A stretch of 64,000 bases of DNA from Saccharopolyspora indica (lineage in GTDB: Bacteria; Actinomycetota; Actinomycetes; Mycobacteriales; Pseudonocardiaceae): positions 124,001 to 188,000 of the forward strand of contig NZ_JAQGLB010000003.1 of NCBI RefSeq assembly GCF_027853965.1. The letters run 5' to 3'. The notes under the pieces were generated by a model. The model was given only the letters and a program-made list of their open reading frames with translations, did no database searches and had not been told where the DNA came from. The translations under genes and the position numbers were made by a program. This document shows positions 48,020 through 57,026 of the stretch, piece by piece (the stretch's first letter is position 1; every line of letters starts with the position of its first letter).

Positions 48020-49975
48020 TCACCGCTGGACGAAGTCGTACTCGGCGAACGTCGCTCCGCCGGAGAGGCGTTCGTAGCCGGGTCCGCGATCGAAGAACGG
48101 CTCGTTCGGGCCGCGGTCGGCCCGGATGCGCTCGCGCAGGGCTTCGGTGGCCGCGGCGTCCGCGACGGGCTCGTCGGCCGTCGACCCGGCGGCCAGCACG
48201 ACCCCGTAGTCCCGCCGCGCACCTTCCGGAGACACCTTGCGCCACAGCACGTCCTGCACGACCTCGTCGATCGGCCGGTCCAGCGGATCGCCCCAGCCGC
48301 CACCGCCGGTGGTCCGGATCCGCACGACCTCGCCCGCCCGGATCGGCTCGGCGTCGGTCAAGGCGTCGAACTCGCGCTCGTTCGGCCCGCCCGGGTCGAG
48401 GACCACCGAGAACGGGGCACCGGCCTTGCCGCCCTTGACCCCCCAGCACGACAGGATGGACCGGTCGGCGATGGACATGAAGTGCGCGTCCTTGAGCATC
48501 CGGATGTGCTTCTCGTAGCCGAGGCCGCCTCGATGGCGACCGGCACCGCCCGAGTCGATCGCCAGGCCGAGCTTCTCCACGATGAACGGGAACCGGCTCT
48601 CGGTGAACTCCGTCGGCAGGTTCCGCGAATCCGGCACGACGTGGATGGTGTCCTCGCCGTCCGCGTAGTGCCTGCCGCCGGAGCCGCCGCCCAGGACCTC
48701 CCGCATCAAGTAGGGGTTGCCCTCGCGGTCCTCGCCGTACACGCCGGTGTAGCGGATCGTCTCCTGGTCGGCGGGCATGTTCCCGTCGACGGCCTTCGCG
48801 ACGGCACCGGCCAGCACGCCGAGCAGCCGCAGGATGACGAACGTGCGGGCGTTGGTGGGCGCCGGGAAGATCGGCGTGATGAGCGTGCCCTTCTCGGGGA
48901 ACTTCATCTCGATCAGCGGCACGACGCCCTCGTTGACGTCCAGCTCCGCCATGCGCTCGGGGGTGTCCGCCAGGTTCCGCAGGATCGGGGCGAGCCACTT
49001 GACGAGGAAGTTGCCGTCGGCGTAGTCGCCGCAGTGGTTGATCGGCCCCTTCGCCTGCGGTCCGGTGCCGGTGAAGTCGAGGATCAGCCGCTCCCCGCCT
49101 TCGCTGTCCGGCGCGGTCTTGGTGAGGGTGATCCGCTGGGTGTGCAGCTTCGGCTCGTCGACGCCGTCGTGCTCGGCGTAGTCCTCCCACGTGTACTCGC
49201 CCGTCGGGATCTTGCTGAGGATTTCGCGGCGGTAGGTCTCCGTGGTCGCGTCCATCATCGCGTCGAAGCACGACTCCACGGTCGCGACCCCGTACCGGTC
49301 GAACAGCTCGGTGAGCCGGCGGGCACCCATGAGGCACGCCGAGCACTCGGCGTCGAGGTCGGCGGCGAGGGCGTCGGGGGTCCGCGAGTTCCGGGTCATG
49401 ATGCGCAGGGCCGCCTCGTTCGGCACGCCTTCCGCCCACAGCTTGATCGGCGGGACCATCAGCCCCTCCTCGTAGACCGACGTCGCGCCCGAGGGCATCG
49501 AGCCCGGGCAGCCCCCGCCGATGTCGTCGTGGTGGCCGAAGGCCTGCACGAAGGCGACCACCGTCGGTTCGTCGTCCCCCTCGCGCGTGCCGAACACCGG
49601 CACGGTGACGCAGAGGTCGGGCAGGTGGCCGATGCCGCCCTCGGAGAGGTAGACGTCGTTGTGGAAGTACACGTCGCCGGGCTTCATGGTCTCCAGCGGG
49701 AAGTCCCTGGCGACCGGGTGGACGAGCGCGGAGTACGAGCGGCCCGTGAGCTTGCGCAGGTGCCGGTCGTGGATGCCGGCGCGGAAGTCGTGGGCGTCGC
49801 GGATCATCGGGGACCGCGAGGTCCGCGCGATCGAGGTCTCGACCTCCATCTCGACGCTGGCGAGGTAGCCGGCGACGATCTCCACGAGCACCGGGTCGGG
49901 CGCGGTGCCGTCGAGCGGAGTCAGCCGGTAGGGCTTGGCCACCCGCGAGTCGGGGCGTTCGGTGGACGCGGTCAT
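48020..49975 (-). CDS. hyuB: Hydantoinase B/5-oxoprolinase beta-type subunit
   Basis: The 651-residue protein shows the hydantoinase B family motifs: RDAHDFRAGIHDRHLRKL, GDVYFHNDVYLSEGGIGHLPDLCVTVPVF, GGCPGSMPSGATSVYEEG, NFTGTGPQ-like DFTGTGPQAKGPINHCGDYADG and GSGGRHYADGEDTIHV near the C-terminus. With HyuA it forms an ATP-dependent amidohydrolase opening cyclic amides (hydantoins, oxoproline), or an acetone-carboxylase-like enzyme. Its start overlaps the hyuA stop (ATGA). Confidence 0.88.
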   Translation of the reverse strand: MTASTERPDSRVAKPYRLTPLDGTAPDPVLVEIVAGYLASVEMEVETSIARTSRSPMIRDAHDFRAGIHDRHLRKLTGRSYSALVHPVARDFPLETMKPGDVYFHNDVYLSEGGIGHLPDLCVTVPVFGTREGDDEPTVVAFVQAFGHHDDIGGGCPGSMPSGATSVYEEGLMVPPIKLWAEGVPNEAALRIMTRNSRTPDALAADLDAECSACLMGARRLTELFDRYGVATVESCFDAMMDATTETYRREILSKIPTGEYTWEDYAEHDGVDEPKLHTQRITLTKTAPDSEGGERLILDFTGTGPQAKGPINHCGDYADGNFLVKWLAPILRNLADTPERMAELDVNEGVVPLIEMKFPEKGTLITPIFPAPTNARTFVILRLLGVLAGAVAKAVDGNMPADQETIRYTGVYGEDREGNPYLMREVLGGGSGGRHYADGEDTIHVVPDSRNLPTEFTESRFPFIVEKLGLAIDSGGAGRHRGGLGYEKHIRMLKDAHFMSIADRSILSCWGVKGGKAGAPFSVVLDPGGPNEREFDALTDAEPIRAGEVVRIRTTGGGGWGDPLDRPIDEVVQDVLWRKVSPEGARRDYGVVLAAGSTADEPVADAAATEALRERIRADRGPNEPFFDRGPGYERLSGGATFAEYDFVQR

Positions 49976-52074
49976 CGGTTGGCTCCGTTCGAGTCGGACG
50001 ACTTGGCGATGCGGATGTTTCCGAAGGTGTCGACGTGCGCCCGGAAACCGGGGTGCACGGGGATGGTGGAGCTGAACTCCTCGATCACCGCGGGACCGTC
50101 GAGGACGTCACCGGCACCGAGCAGCGCCCGGTCGTAGACGCGGGCGGTGACCCACTCGTCGAAGTAGGTCTCGCGAGTGCTCGTGACGGCCGCCTCCGCG
50201 CCGCGCCCGGCTGCGATCTCGGTCAGGGCGGGCCGCTTGATCGGCCCGATGCCGCTCACCCGGAGGTTGACCCACTCCACGTGCTGCGCGGGATCGCCGC
50301 GGAAGTCGTAGCCGTAGAGCTCCCGGTGGGCTCGGTGGAAGCGCTCCGCGGTCTCCGCCATGAGCTCCCGCGTCACCGGGCCGTCGCCGATCGGGACCCG
50401 CACCTCGAAGGCCTGCCCGAGGTAGCGCAGGTCCGCCGACCGCGCGTAGCGACGGTGCTCCGGGGCGAAGCCCTCTTCGGCGAGCGCGCGCTCCGCGTCA
50501 CCGGCCAGCGCGTCCAGGACCGACTGGAGCTCCTCGACGCGGAGGCGGTCGTGCCGGGAGACGTGGGTCTGCACGTAGTCGTTGCGCACGTCGACGGTGA
50601 GCAGGCCGAACGCGGAGACGTTGCCCGGGTTGAGCGGGACGAGGACGTCCTTGAGCCCGAGGATGTCGATGAGCCGGCACGCGAGCAGCGATCCCGATCC
50701 GCCGAACGTCACCAGGGTGAAGTCGCGGACGTCGAGGCCGCGCTTGATGGTGACCTGGCGCAGCGCGTTCGCCTGGTTCCACGCCGACACCTCGAGGATT
50801 CCGGTGGCGCACTCCTCGAAACCGAGGCCGAGCCGGCCGGCGAGCTCCTCGACGCCCTTGCGGGCGAGCCCGGTGTCGAGCGGGATCTCCCCGCCGAGCA
50901 GGTGCGGGGGAATCCGGCCGAGCAGCACGTGCGCGTCGGTGATGGTCGGCTGGTCGCCGCCCTTGCCGTAGCAGAGCGGTCCTGGGTCCGCGCCCGCCGA
51001 TTGCGGGCCCACGCGCAGCGTGCCCTCCGGGGTCATCCACGCGATGGAGCCGCCGCCGGCCCCGACCGTGACGACGTCGATCATCGGGATCTTGGACGGG
51101 TACACCCCGACGCGACCTTCGGTGGTCAGGGCAGGTTCGCCCTGCACCACGACCGTGACGTCCGTGGAGGTGCCGCCACCATCGCAGGTGAGCACCTGCT
51201 CGACGCCCGCCGCGCTCGCGATGAGCGCCGCGCCGAGGGCACCCGCGGCAGGCCCCGACAGGACGGTCGTGATCGGCTGGTGGACGACCTCCTTGGCCGA
51301 CAGGACACCACCGTTGGACTTCATCACGTAGAACGGGATGTCGCGGGCGGCTCCGTCGGCGGAGGAGAACTCGCGGAGGCGGTTGGCGATGTTGTTCACG
51401 TAGTCGCGGATGTTCGGCTTCACGGCCGCGTCGACGAGCGTGGTGATGGACCGCTCGTACTCCCGGTACTCGCGCAGCACCTCGCTGGAGATGCTCACGG
51501 TCGCCTCGGGGAACTCCTCCAGGAAGATGTCCCTGACCCGGCGCTCGTGGGCGGGGTTGGCGTAGGAGTGCATGAGGCAGACGCCGATGGTGCGGGTGCC
51601 GCGATCGGCGAAGAACCGCGCCGCCGCCCGGACGTCGTCCTCGTCGAGCGGGCGGAGCTCGCTGCCGTCGAAGGTGAGCCGACCGCCGACGGTGCGAACC
51701 CGGTCGGCGGGCACGATGCGGTCCGGCTTCACCCAGAAGTAGGAGTTGCCGTAGCCGTCCGGCACCGACTGCCGCGCGATCTCGAGCACGTGCTCGTAGC
51801 CCTCGGTGGTGACGAACCCCAGGTTCTCCACCTTTCCCTCGAGCAGCTTGTTGGTGGCGACGGTGGTGCCGTGGCTGACCGCGGAGATGGCCTCCCCGGT
51901 CTCGCCCAGCTTCGCGAGCACCTTCTCGATGCCGGCGAGGAAGCCCTGCGCCGGGTCCGCCGGGGTCGACGGGGTCTTGGTCGTGACGGCGTCGCCGGAC
52001 TCCTCGTCCACGGCCACGATGTCGGTGAACGTTCCGCCGGTGTCGATGCCGACTCGGACCTTCCTCGATTCCAC
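49972..52074 (-). CDS. hyuA: Hydantoinase A/5-oxoprolinase alpha-type ATPase subunit
   Basis: From the GTG at 52074 (AGGAGG upstream) the protein has 700 residues. It opens with RVGIDTGGTFTDIVAVDE, the phosphate-binding loop of the ASKHA ATPase fold. It also contains SHGTTVATNKLLEG, VLSGPAAGALGA and TCDGGGTSTDV, and ends in a hydantoinase A C-terminal domain. ATP is used to activate the ring carbonyl. It is the first gene of the hyuA-hyuB-nmrA operon and lies behind the cox-type operon on the same strand, from which it is separated by a strong hairpin. Confidence 0.88.
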   Translation of the reverse strand: MESRKVRVGIDTGGTFTDIVAVDEESGDAVTTKTPSTPADPAQGFLAGIEKVLAKLGETGEAISAVSHGTTVATNKLLEGKVENLGFVTTEGYEHVLEIARQSVPDGYGNSYFWVKPDRIVPADRVRTVGGRLTFDGSELRPLDEDDVRAAARFFADRGTRTIGVCLMHSYANPAHERRVRDIFLEEFPEATVSISSEVLREYREYERSITTLVDAAVKPNIRDYVNNIANRLREFSSADGAARDIPFYVMKSNGGVLSAKEVVHQPITTVLSGPAAGALGAALIASAAGVEQVLTCDGGGTSTDVTVVVQGEPALTTEGRVGVYPSKIPMIDVVTVGAGGGSIAWMTPEGTLRVGPQSAGADPGPLCYGKGGDQPTITDAHVLLGRIPPHLLGGEIPLDTGLARKGVEELAGRLGLGFEECATGILEVSAWNQANALRQVTIKRGLDVRDFTLVTFGGSGSLLACRLIDILGLKDVLVPLNPGNVSAFGLLTVDVRNDYVQTHVSRHDRLRVEELQSVLDALAGDAERALAEEGFAPEHRRYARSADLRYLGQAFEVRVPIGDGPVTRELMAETAERFHRAHRELYGYDFRGDPAQHVEWVNLRVSGIGPIKRPALTEIAAGRGAEAAVTSTRETYFDEWVTARVYDRALLGAGDVLDGPAVIEEFSSTIPVHPGFRAHVDTFGNIRIAKSSDSNGANR

Positions 52075-52205
52075 GCTTCCTCCTGGGGGCTCTCGCCGGT
52101 ACGCACCTGACGTGTGCGCCCATTCCACCGGCTGGGCCGGGCGCGTTCTTCGGCACATCTCGCCGAAGTCGGCGCCTCATTTCCGTTCGACACCCGCGGA
52201 CACGA

Positions 52206-52238
52206 CAGCACCCCGGGCCGGTTCGGCCCGGGGTGCTG
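52206..52238 (-). terminator. Perfect 14-bp hairpin between the molybdenum hydroxylase and hyu operons
   Basis: Positions 52206-52219 pair perfectly with 52225-52238 across a GGTTC loop. It is 20 bp after the CoxG-like stop on the minus strand and has no U-tract. Confidence 0.8.
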
Positions 52239-52258
52239 GGAAGGGAGGTGTCCGGTGC

Positions 52259-52894
52259 TTACCGCGCTCTGCCGGTCCGGGCGAGAAGACCGCCGATGAC
52301 GACACCGGCGAGCGCGATTCCCGCACCGACCAGCGCGGGCACGAGAACGTTCGCCGCGGGTGCGCCCTCCGGGGCCCGGGCGGCGGGCGCCCCGGGCGCT
52401 GCGGGTTCCGGAGGTCCGGTGACCTCGGCGGGCGCGGCCTCCGGTCCCGCCGGAACCCCGTTGGCGATCACCTCGTCGAGGCCCTTGAAGAACACACCGG
52501 CCATCTTCTTCGCGACACCGGTGATCATCCGCTGCCCGACGCCGCCGACCATGCCCCCGACGACGGCGTCGGCGTCGTAGCTGAGCCGGGTGCCGCCGTC
52601 GTGCTCCTCCAGCCGCACCAGGACGTCCGCGGTCACGGTGCCCGGAGCTCCCGCACCCGAAGCCGTCATCACGAACGACTCGGGCCGGTTCTGCCGCGAC
52701 AGGCGCACTTCGCCCTCGTAGGTGCCCTTGATGGACGCGACGCCCGCCGTGACCGACAGCTTGTAGTGGGTGTCGCTGAGCTGTTCCAGCGATTGCACGC
52801 CGGGGATGGTCGCCGCGAGGACGCGACCGTCCTGCAGGTGGTCGTACACGACTTCCGGCGGGGCCGTCAGCTGCGCGGTACCGGCGATCTTCAT
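52259..52894 (-). CDS. CoxG-like SRPBCC protein with C-terminal membrane anchor
   Basis: The 211-residue protein begins with a CoxG-type SRPBCC domain (MKIAGTAQLTAPPEVVYDHLQDGRVLAATIPGVQSLEQL, about 145 residues). A Pro/Ala-rich linker and a single membrane helix (VLVPALVGAGIALAGVVIGGLLA) follow, with a basic tail. In carboxydotrophs CoxG tethers the molybdenum hydroxylase to the membrane, possibly with quinone. Its ATG overlaps the large subunit stop (ATGA), so it is coupled to that enzyme. Confidence 0.87.
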   Translation of the reverse strand: MKIAGTAQLTAPPEVVYDHLQDGRVLAATIPGVQSLEQLSDTHYKLSVTAGVASIKGTYEGEVRLSRQNRPESFVMTASGAGAPGTVTADVLVRLEEHDGGTRLSYDADAVVGGMVGGVGQRMITGVAKKMAGVFFKGLDEVIANGVPAGPEAAPAEVTGPPEPAAPGAPAARAPEGAPAANVLVPALVGAGIALAGVVIGGLLARTGRAR

Positions 52895-55386
52895 CCGTTC
52901 TCCTTGCTCTGTGCCGCCGCGTGCTCCAGACGCAGCTCGAACAGCTTCGACGGGGATATCGGCATGGCGTTGACCGGGATGCCCTCGGCGTCCTCGATCG
53001 CCGCGGCGATCACGGCCGAGGTCGGGATCACGCCGGCCTCGCCCGCCCCCTTCATCCCGAGCGGGTTGAGGCCGGACGGCGTGACCGTGTGGTCCATGTC
53101 GAGCGAGTCGGGGAGCTCGGTGACGAAGGGCATCAGGAAGTCCATGTAGGACGCGTTGAGCAGCTGCCCGTGCTCGTCGTAGACGATCTCCTCGTACAGC
53201 GCGCCGCCGATGCCCTGCACCACGGCGCCCTGCACCTGGCCTTCGACGACGCGCGGGTTGATGACGTTGCCGCAGTCGTGGATCACCACGTACTTGCGCA
53301 CGTGGATCTCGGCGGTCTCCGGGTCGGTCTCGACGATCGCCGCGTGGACGCCGGAGGCGAACGTCGACCCGGGCGGCGAGTAGTAGCCGGTGGCCTCGAG
53401 CCCGGGCGCTTCGCCCGCCGGGACCGGCGGGACGGACATGTCCGCGTCCGCCTTCGCGAACCCGGTCGCCTGCCGCGACGAGCGGTCGAAGGCGTAGCGC
53501 AGCGGATTCGACAGCACCGCCACCACGCCGAGCGGGATCGAGGTGCCCTCCGCGCCGGGTTCGGTGCCGATCTTGCAGACGTGGCCGCCGCGGAGCTCGA
53601 GCTCGTCCGGGTCGAGGCGCAGGTGCTCACCGGCGATCTTGCGGGCCTTGTCCGCGACCAGCTGCGCGGCCACGTGGAACGCCGAACCCGACATCACCGC
53701 GCCGCGCGAGGCGAACGTTCCCACCGCGTAACCGAATCGGCGGGTGTCCCCGGTGACGATCTCCACGTCGGACACCGGCACCCCGAGGTCGTCGGCGACG
53801 ATCTGCGCGAACGTCGTCTGGTGGCCCTGGCCCTGGGTGGTCAGCCCGGTGGCCGCCTTGACCTTCCCGGAGGTCTCGACGAGCACGTGGGCGCCTTCGT
53901 ACGGTCCGGGCCCGGTGCCCTCCACGTAGGCGCCGATCCCGATGCCGATGGTGCGCCCCTCGGCCCGCGCCCGCTCCTTGTGCTCGGCGAAGTCCGCCCA
54001 GCCGACCAGTTCCTTCAGCTTGTCCATGCCCGCCTGGTAGTCGCCGGTGTCGTAGATGAGCGGCCGGCCGTCCTGGTAGGTGAGGTGGAAGTCGTAGGGC
54101 ATCTCCTCGGGCCGGATGAAGTTGGTCTCCCGGACCTCGATGACGTCCTTGCCGAGGTGCTTCGCGATGGCGTCCATCGACCGCTCCATCGCGAACACCG
54201 CCTGCGGGCGTCCCGCACCGCGGTAGGGCGTGACCAGAACGGTGTTGGTGTACAGCGAGTAGGCGTCGACCCGGAACGACTTCGGCTTGTACGGCCCGAG
54301 TACCTGCGTCGCCGTGTTGAGCACGACGATGATCCCGTAGGGCAGGTAGGCACCGTTGTCGTGCCAGAACGCGAAGTCGAACGCCAGGAGCCGTCCGTCG
54401 TCGTCGAACCCGACCGTGACCTGCTGGGTCTGCCCGCGTTCGTGCGCGCTCGACACGAAGTGCTCGCGCCGGTCCTCCACCCACTTGACCTCGCTGGAGA
54501 TCCCCGCCCGGCCGAGCCGGCGCGCGGCCCAGGTGACCATGACCTCCTCCGGCCACGGGTGCACGATCTTGACGCCGAAGCCGCCGCCGACGTCGGGCGC
54601 GATGCAGTGCACCTTGTTGTGCGCCATGTTCAGCCGCGCGGCGATGGCCGCCCGCGCGGAGGTCGAGGTCTGCGTGGACGTCCAGAAGGTGAGGGCCTGC
54701 TCGTCGTCGTCCCAGCGGGCGTAGACGCCCTTGCCCTCCATGGGCATCGACGCCGACCGCTCTATCTCGAGGTCGAGCGTGAGGCGGTGCGGCGCCTTCG
54801 CCAGTTCGGCGTCGACGTCGCCGAAGCCGTGCTGCAGGTGCGCGGCCACGTTGTCGGGGATCTCGGCGTGCACGGCGTGGTCCGCGCGCCGCGCGGCCTC
54901 GATGCCGACGACCGGCGGGAGCACCTCGTAGCTGACGTCGATCTTGGCGCACGCGTCCTCGGCGAGGTACCGGTTGTCGGCGACGACCATCGCGATCGCC
55001 TCGCCGACGTGGTTCACCTCGTCCTTGGCGAGCGGATATCCGTTGCGCGGCGCGACGATCGCCGGGTGCGGGATCAGCAGCGGCAGGTTCTCCGCCATCT
55101 CGGGCGAGTCGGCTTCGAGGTCGTCGTAGGTGTAGATCGCGTGGATCCCGGGCATGTCGAGCGCGGCGCCGACGTCGATCGCGGTGATCCGGGCGTGCGC
55201 GTGCGGTGAGCGGACGAAGGCCGCGATCAGCGCGTTGTGGCCGAGGTCGTCGAGGTAGCGGCCCTCGCCGCTGAGCAGCCGGGCGTCCTCGGAGCGCGGG
55301 ATGGGCTTGCCGAACAGCTTGTCCGGTTGCTCCGGTGCATCGTCCGGAGCCGCGGTCTTCGGCGGGTGCGGTTTCGTGATGCTCAT
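52891..55386 (-). CDS. Molybdenum hydroxylase large subunit (xanthine dehydrogenase / form II CoxL-like)
   Basis: The 831-residue molybdopterin-binding subunit has GKPIPRSEDARLLSGEGRYLDD, GGGFGVKI and the loop PYRGAGRPQAVF. This loop marks form II enzymes, whereas genuine CO dehydrogenase has an AYXCSFR loop. The catalytic glutamate is in MKGAGEAG near the C-terminus. Form II members hydroxylate N-heterocycles and related compounds. The start overlaps the small subunit stop, and the stop overlaps the CoxG start. The operon order is M-S-L-G. Confidence 0.9.
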   Translation of the reverse strand: MSITKPHPPKTAAPDDAPEQPDKLFGKPIPRSEDARLLSGEGRYLDDLGHNALIAAFVRSPHAHARITAIDVGAALDMPGIHAIYTYDDLEADSPEMAENLPLLIPHPAIVAPRNGYPLAKDEVNHVGEAIAMVVADNRYLAEDACAKIDVSYEVLPPVVGIEAARRADHAVHAEIPDNVAAHLQHGFGDVDAELAKAPHRLTLDLEIERSASMPMEGKGVYARWDDDEQALTFWTSTQTSTSARAAIAARLNMAHNKVHCIAPDVGGGFGVKIVHPWPEEVMVTWAARRLGRAGISSEVKWVEDRREHFVSSAHERGQTQQVTVGFDDDGRLLAFDFAFWHDNGAYLPYGIIVVLNTATQVLGPYKPKSFRVDAYSLYTNTVLVTPYRGAGRPQAVFAMERSMDAIAKHLGKDVIEVRETNFIRPEEMPYDFHLTYQDGRPLIYDTGDYQAGMDKLKELVGWADFAEHKERARAEGRTIGIGIGAYVEGTGPGPYEGAHVLVETSGKVKAATGLTTQGQGHQTTFAQIVADDLGVPVSDVEIVTGDTRRFGYAVGTFASRGAVMSGSAFHVAAQLVADKARKIAGEHLRLDPDELELRGGHVCKIGTEPGAEGTSIPLGVVAVLSNPLRYAFDRSSRQATGFAKADADMSVPPVPAGEAPGLEATGYYSPPGSTFASGVHAAIVETDPETAEIHVRKYVVIHDCGNVINPRVVEGQVQGAVVQGIGGALYEEIVYDEHGQLLNASYMDFLMPFVTELPDSLDMDHTVTPSGLNPLGMKGAGEAGVIPTSAVIAAAIEDAEGIPVNAMPISPSKLFELRLEHAAAQSKENG

Positions 55387-55994
55387 GCGCGTTCCGCCCT
55401 TCCGCCGACCTCGTGCTCGACCAGCTCCCGCGCCACCTCGTCGCCGGGCCCGAAAGCCGACCCGCTCGACCGCTCCCGCTTGATCTCGGCGGCCCGCAGC
55501 ACCGCTGCCCGGATGTTGTGGTATCCCGTGCACCGGCACAGGTTTCCGGCGATCGCCTCGGTCGCGTCCGCCTCCGTGGGAGCGGGGTTCTGCTCCAGGA
55601 AGGCGGCGATCGTGGTGACGAAACCCGGTGTGCAGAAACCGCATTGGAGTCCGTGGCAGTCGATGAACGCCTGTTGCACGGGGTGCAGGGTGCCGTCGGG
55701 CTCGACCAGTCCCTCCACGGTCGTCACCGATCTGCCCTCCAGGCTCGCCGCCAGCATCAGGCACGACCGGACCGGCTTGCCGTCGACCAGCACCGTGCAC
55801 GCGCCGCAGACGCCGTGCTCGCAGCCCACGTGGGTGCCGGTCTGGCGCAGGTGGTGCCGGATCGCGTCGGAGGCGAGCGTCCGCGCGGGCAGGACCACCG
55901 TCCGCCGCACCGAGTTCAACGTGAACGTCACCGCCACGTGCTGCTCGCCCGTCTCCTCCCGCAGCCGGACCAGCTGCTCTTCTTCCTGCGCCAT
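55383..55994 (-). CDS. Molybdenum hydroxylase small subunit ([2Fe-2S] x2)
   Basis: The 203-residue protein carries a plant-type [2Fe-2S] site (Cys58, Cys63, Cys66, Cys78: CEHGVCGAC...C) and the second cluster in the helical domain (Cys118, Cys121, Cys153, Cys155: CGFC...CRC). It transfers electrons between the molybdenum cofactor and FAD subunit. An N-terminal extension of about 20 residues and a C-terminal tail of about 40 residues are longer than usual. It begins 2 bp after the FAD subunit stop. Confidence 0.92.
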   Translation of the reverse strand: MAQEEEQLVRLREETGEQHVAVTFTLNSVRRTVVLPARTLASDAIRHHLRQTGTHVGCEHGVCGACTVLVDGKPVRSCLMLAASLEGRSVTTVEGLVEPDGTLHPVQQAFIDCHGLQCGFCTPGFVTTIAAFLEQNPAPTEADATEAIAGNLCRCTGYHNIRAAVLRAAEIKRERSSGSAFGPGDEVARELVEHEVGGRAERA

Positions 55995-55996
55995 GG

Positions 55997-56902
55997 TCAC
56001 CTTCCTCCCGCGGACATCCGCGCGCCGTTGACAACCGCGTCCTGCGCGGCCGCGAACGCGACTCGCGCGGTGAGCACCGCCACCAGCTGCGAGCGGTACC
56101 GGGCCGTGGCGTGGATGTCGGATTCGGTCTCGATGCTCGTTCGCGCGACCTCGGACAGCTCTTGCCACCGGGGATCGCGGTCGTCGGTCGCCGACGCCCC
56201 TCGGAGCACGGGGGTGCAGTCGACCACCTGCCCCAGCTCGCCTGCGGACACGTAGGTCATCCGCGCGGACGTGACGACGCCGTCCGCCACCCGCACTTGC
56301 GCGGCGGCTCCGACGAGCGCGTAGTCGCCGTGCCTGCGGGCGATCTCGTCGATCGCCGTCCCCACGCCGGGAACGGCCGCGGGGACGGTGACGCTCGTTG
56401 CGATCTCGTCCGGTTCCAGCGTCGACTCGAGCGGCCCGGCGAACAGGTCCTCCGCGTGGATCTCGCGGTCACCGCGCACGGACCGGACGGTCACCGTCCC
56501 ACCGAGCAGTGCCAGGACCGCGGGCATCTCCGCGGACGGGTCGGCGTGGACGATCGAGCCCGCGGTGGTGCCCCGGTTCCGGATCGTCGGGTGCGCCACC
56601 AGCCGCAGCGCCCGGCTCAGCAGCGGCTGCACCCGTGCCGCGGCCGGATCCGCCTCGAGCACCGCGTGCGTGGTGAGCGCGTGGAACGTGACACCCTGCT
56701 CGGTGGACGCCGAAACCGCGTCCATGCCCGGGATCGAACCGATGTCCACGAGGTGCGCCGGAGCCGCCAGCCGCATGGACAGCAGCGGTATCAGCGACTG
56801 GCCACCTGCGAGCACCTTGCCCTCGTGCCCGACCTCCGCGAGGACCTGGCAGGCCTCGTCGATCGCCCGGGGGCGGTGGTAGGTGAACGGCGACGGTTTC
56901 AT
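55997..56902 (-). CDS. Molybdenum hydroxylase medium (FAD-binding) subunit
   Basis: The 301-residue protein starts at the ATG at 56902 (MKPSPFTYHRP). The FAD-binding motifs are KVLAGGQSLIPLLSMRL and TIRNRGTTAGSIVHADPSAEMPAVL, as in CoxM. A C-terminal CO_deh_flav_C domain follows. It is the first gene of the operon, and the 124-bp gap to the PucR gene probably holds the promoter. Confidence 0.9.
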   Translation of the reverse strand: MKPSPFTYHRPRAIDEACQVLAEVGHEGKVLAGGQSLIPLLSMRLAAPAHLVDIGSIPGMDAVSASTEQGVTFHALTTHAVLEADPAAARVQPLLSRALRLVAHPTIRNRGTTAGSIVHADPSAEMPAVLALLGGTVTVRSVRGDREIHAEDLFAGPLESTLEPDEIATSVTVPAAVPGVGTAIDEIARRHGDYALVGAAAQVRVADGVVTSARMTYVSAGELGQVVDCTPVLRGASATDDRDPRWQELSEVARTSIETESDIHATARYRSQLVAVLTARVAFAAAQDAVVNGARMSAGGR

Positions 56903-57026
56903 TTCAGAGATCCTGCCGAGGTCGTTGGCTCGATGTTTTGTGAACAAGTGACAATCCTGGTGCGCCGCCCATGGCAGAAGTAATCAGCGTCACGTCGGCG
57001 GTGCGGACCGGCCGGCGGCGACCGCC

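Noticed and set aside
52891-55994. Genuine aerobic CO dehydrogenase
   Set aside because: The large subunit has the PYRGAGR loop of form II enzymes instead of the AYXCSFR loop with the copper-binding cysteine.
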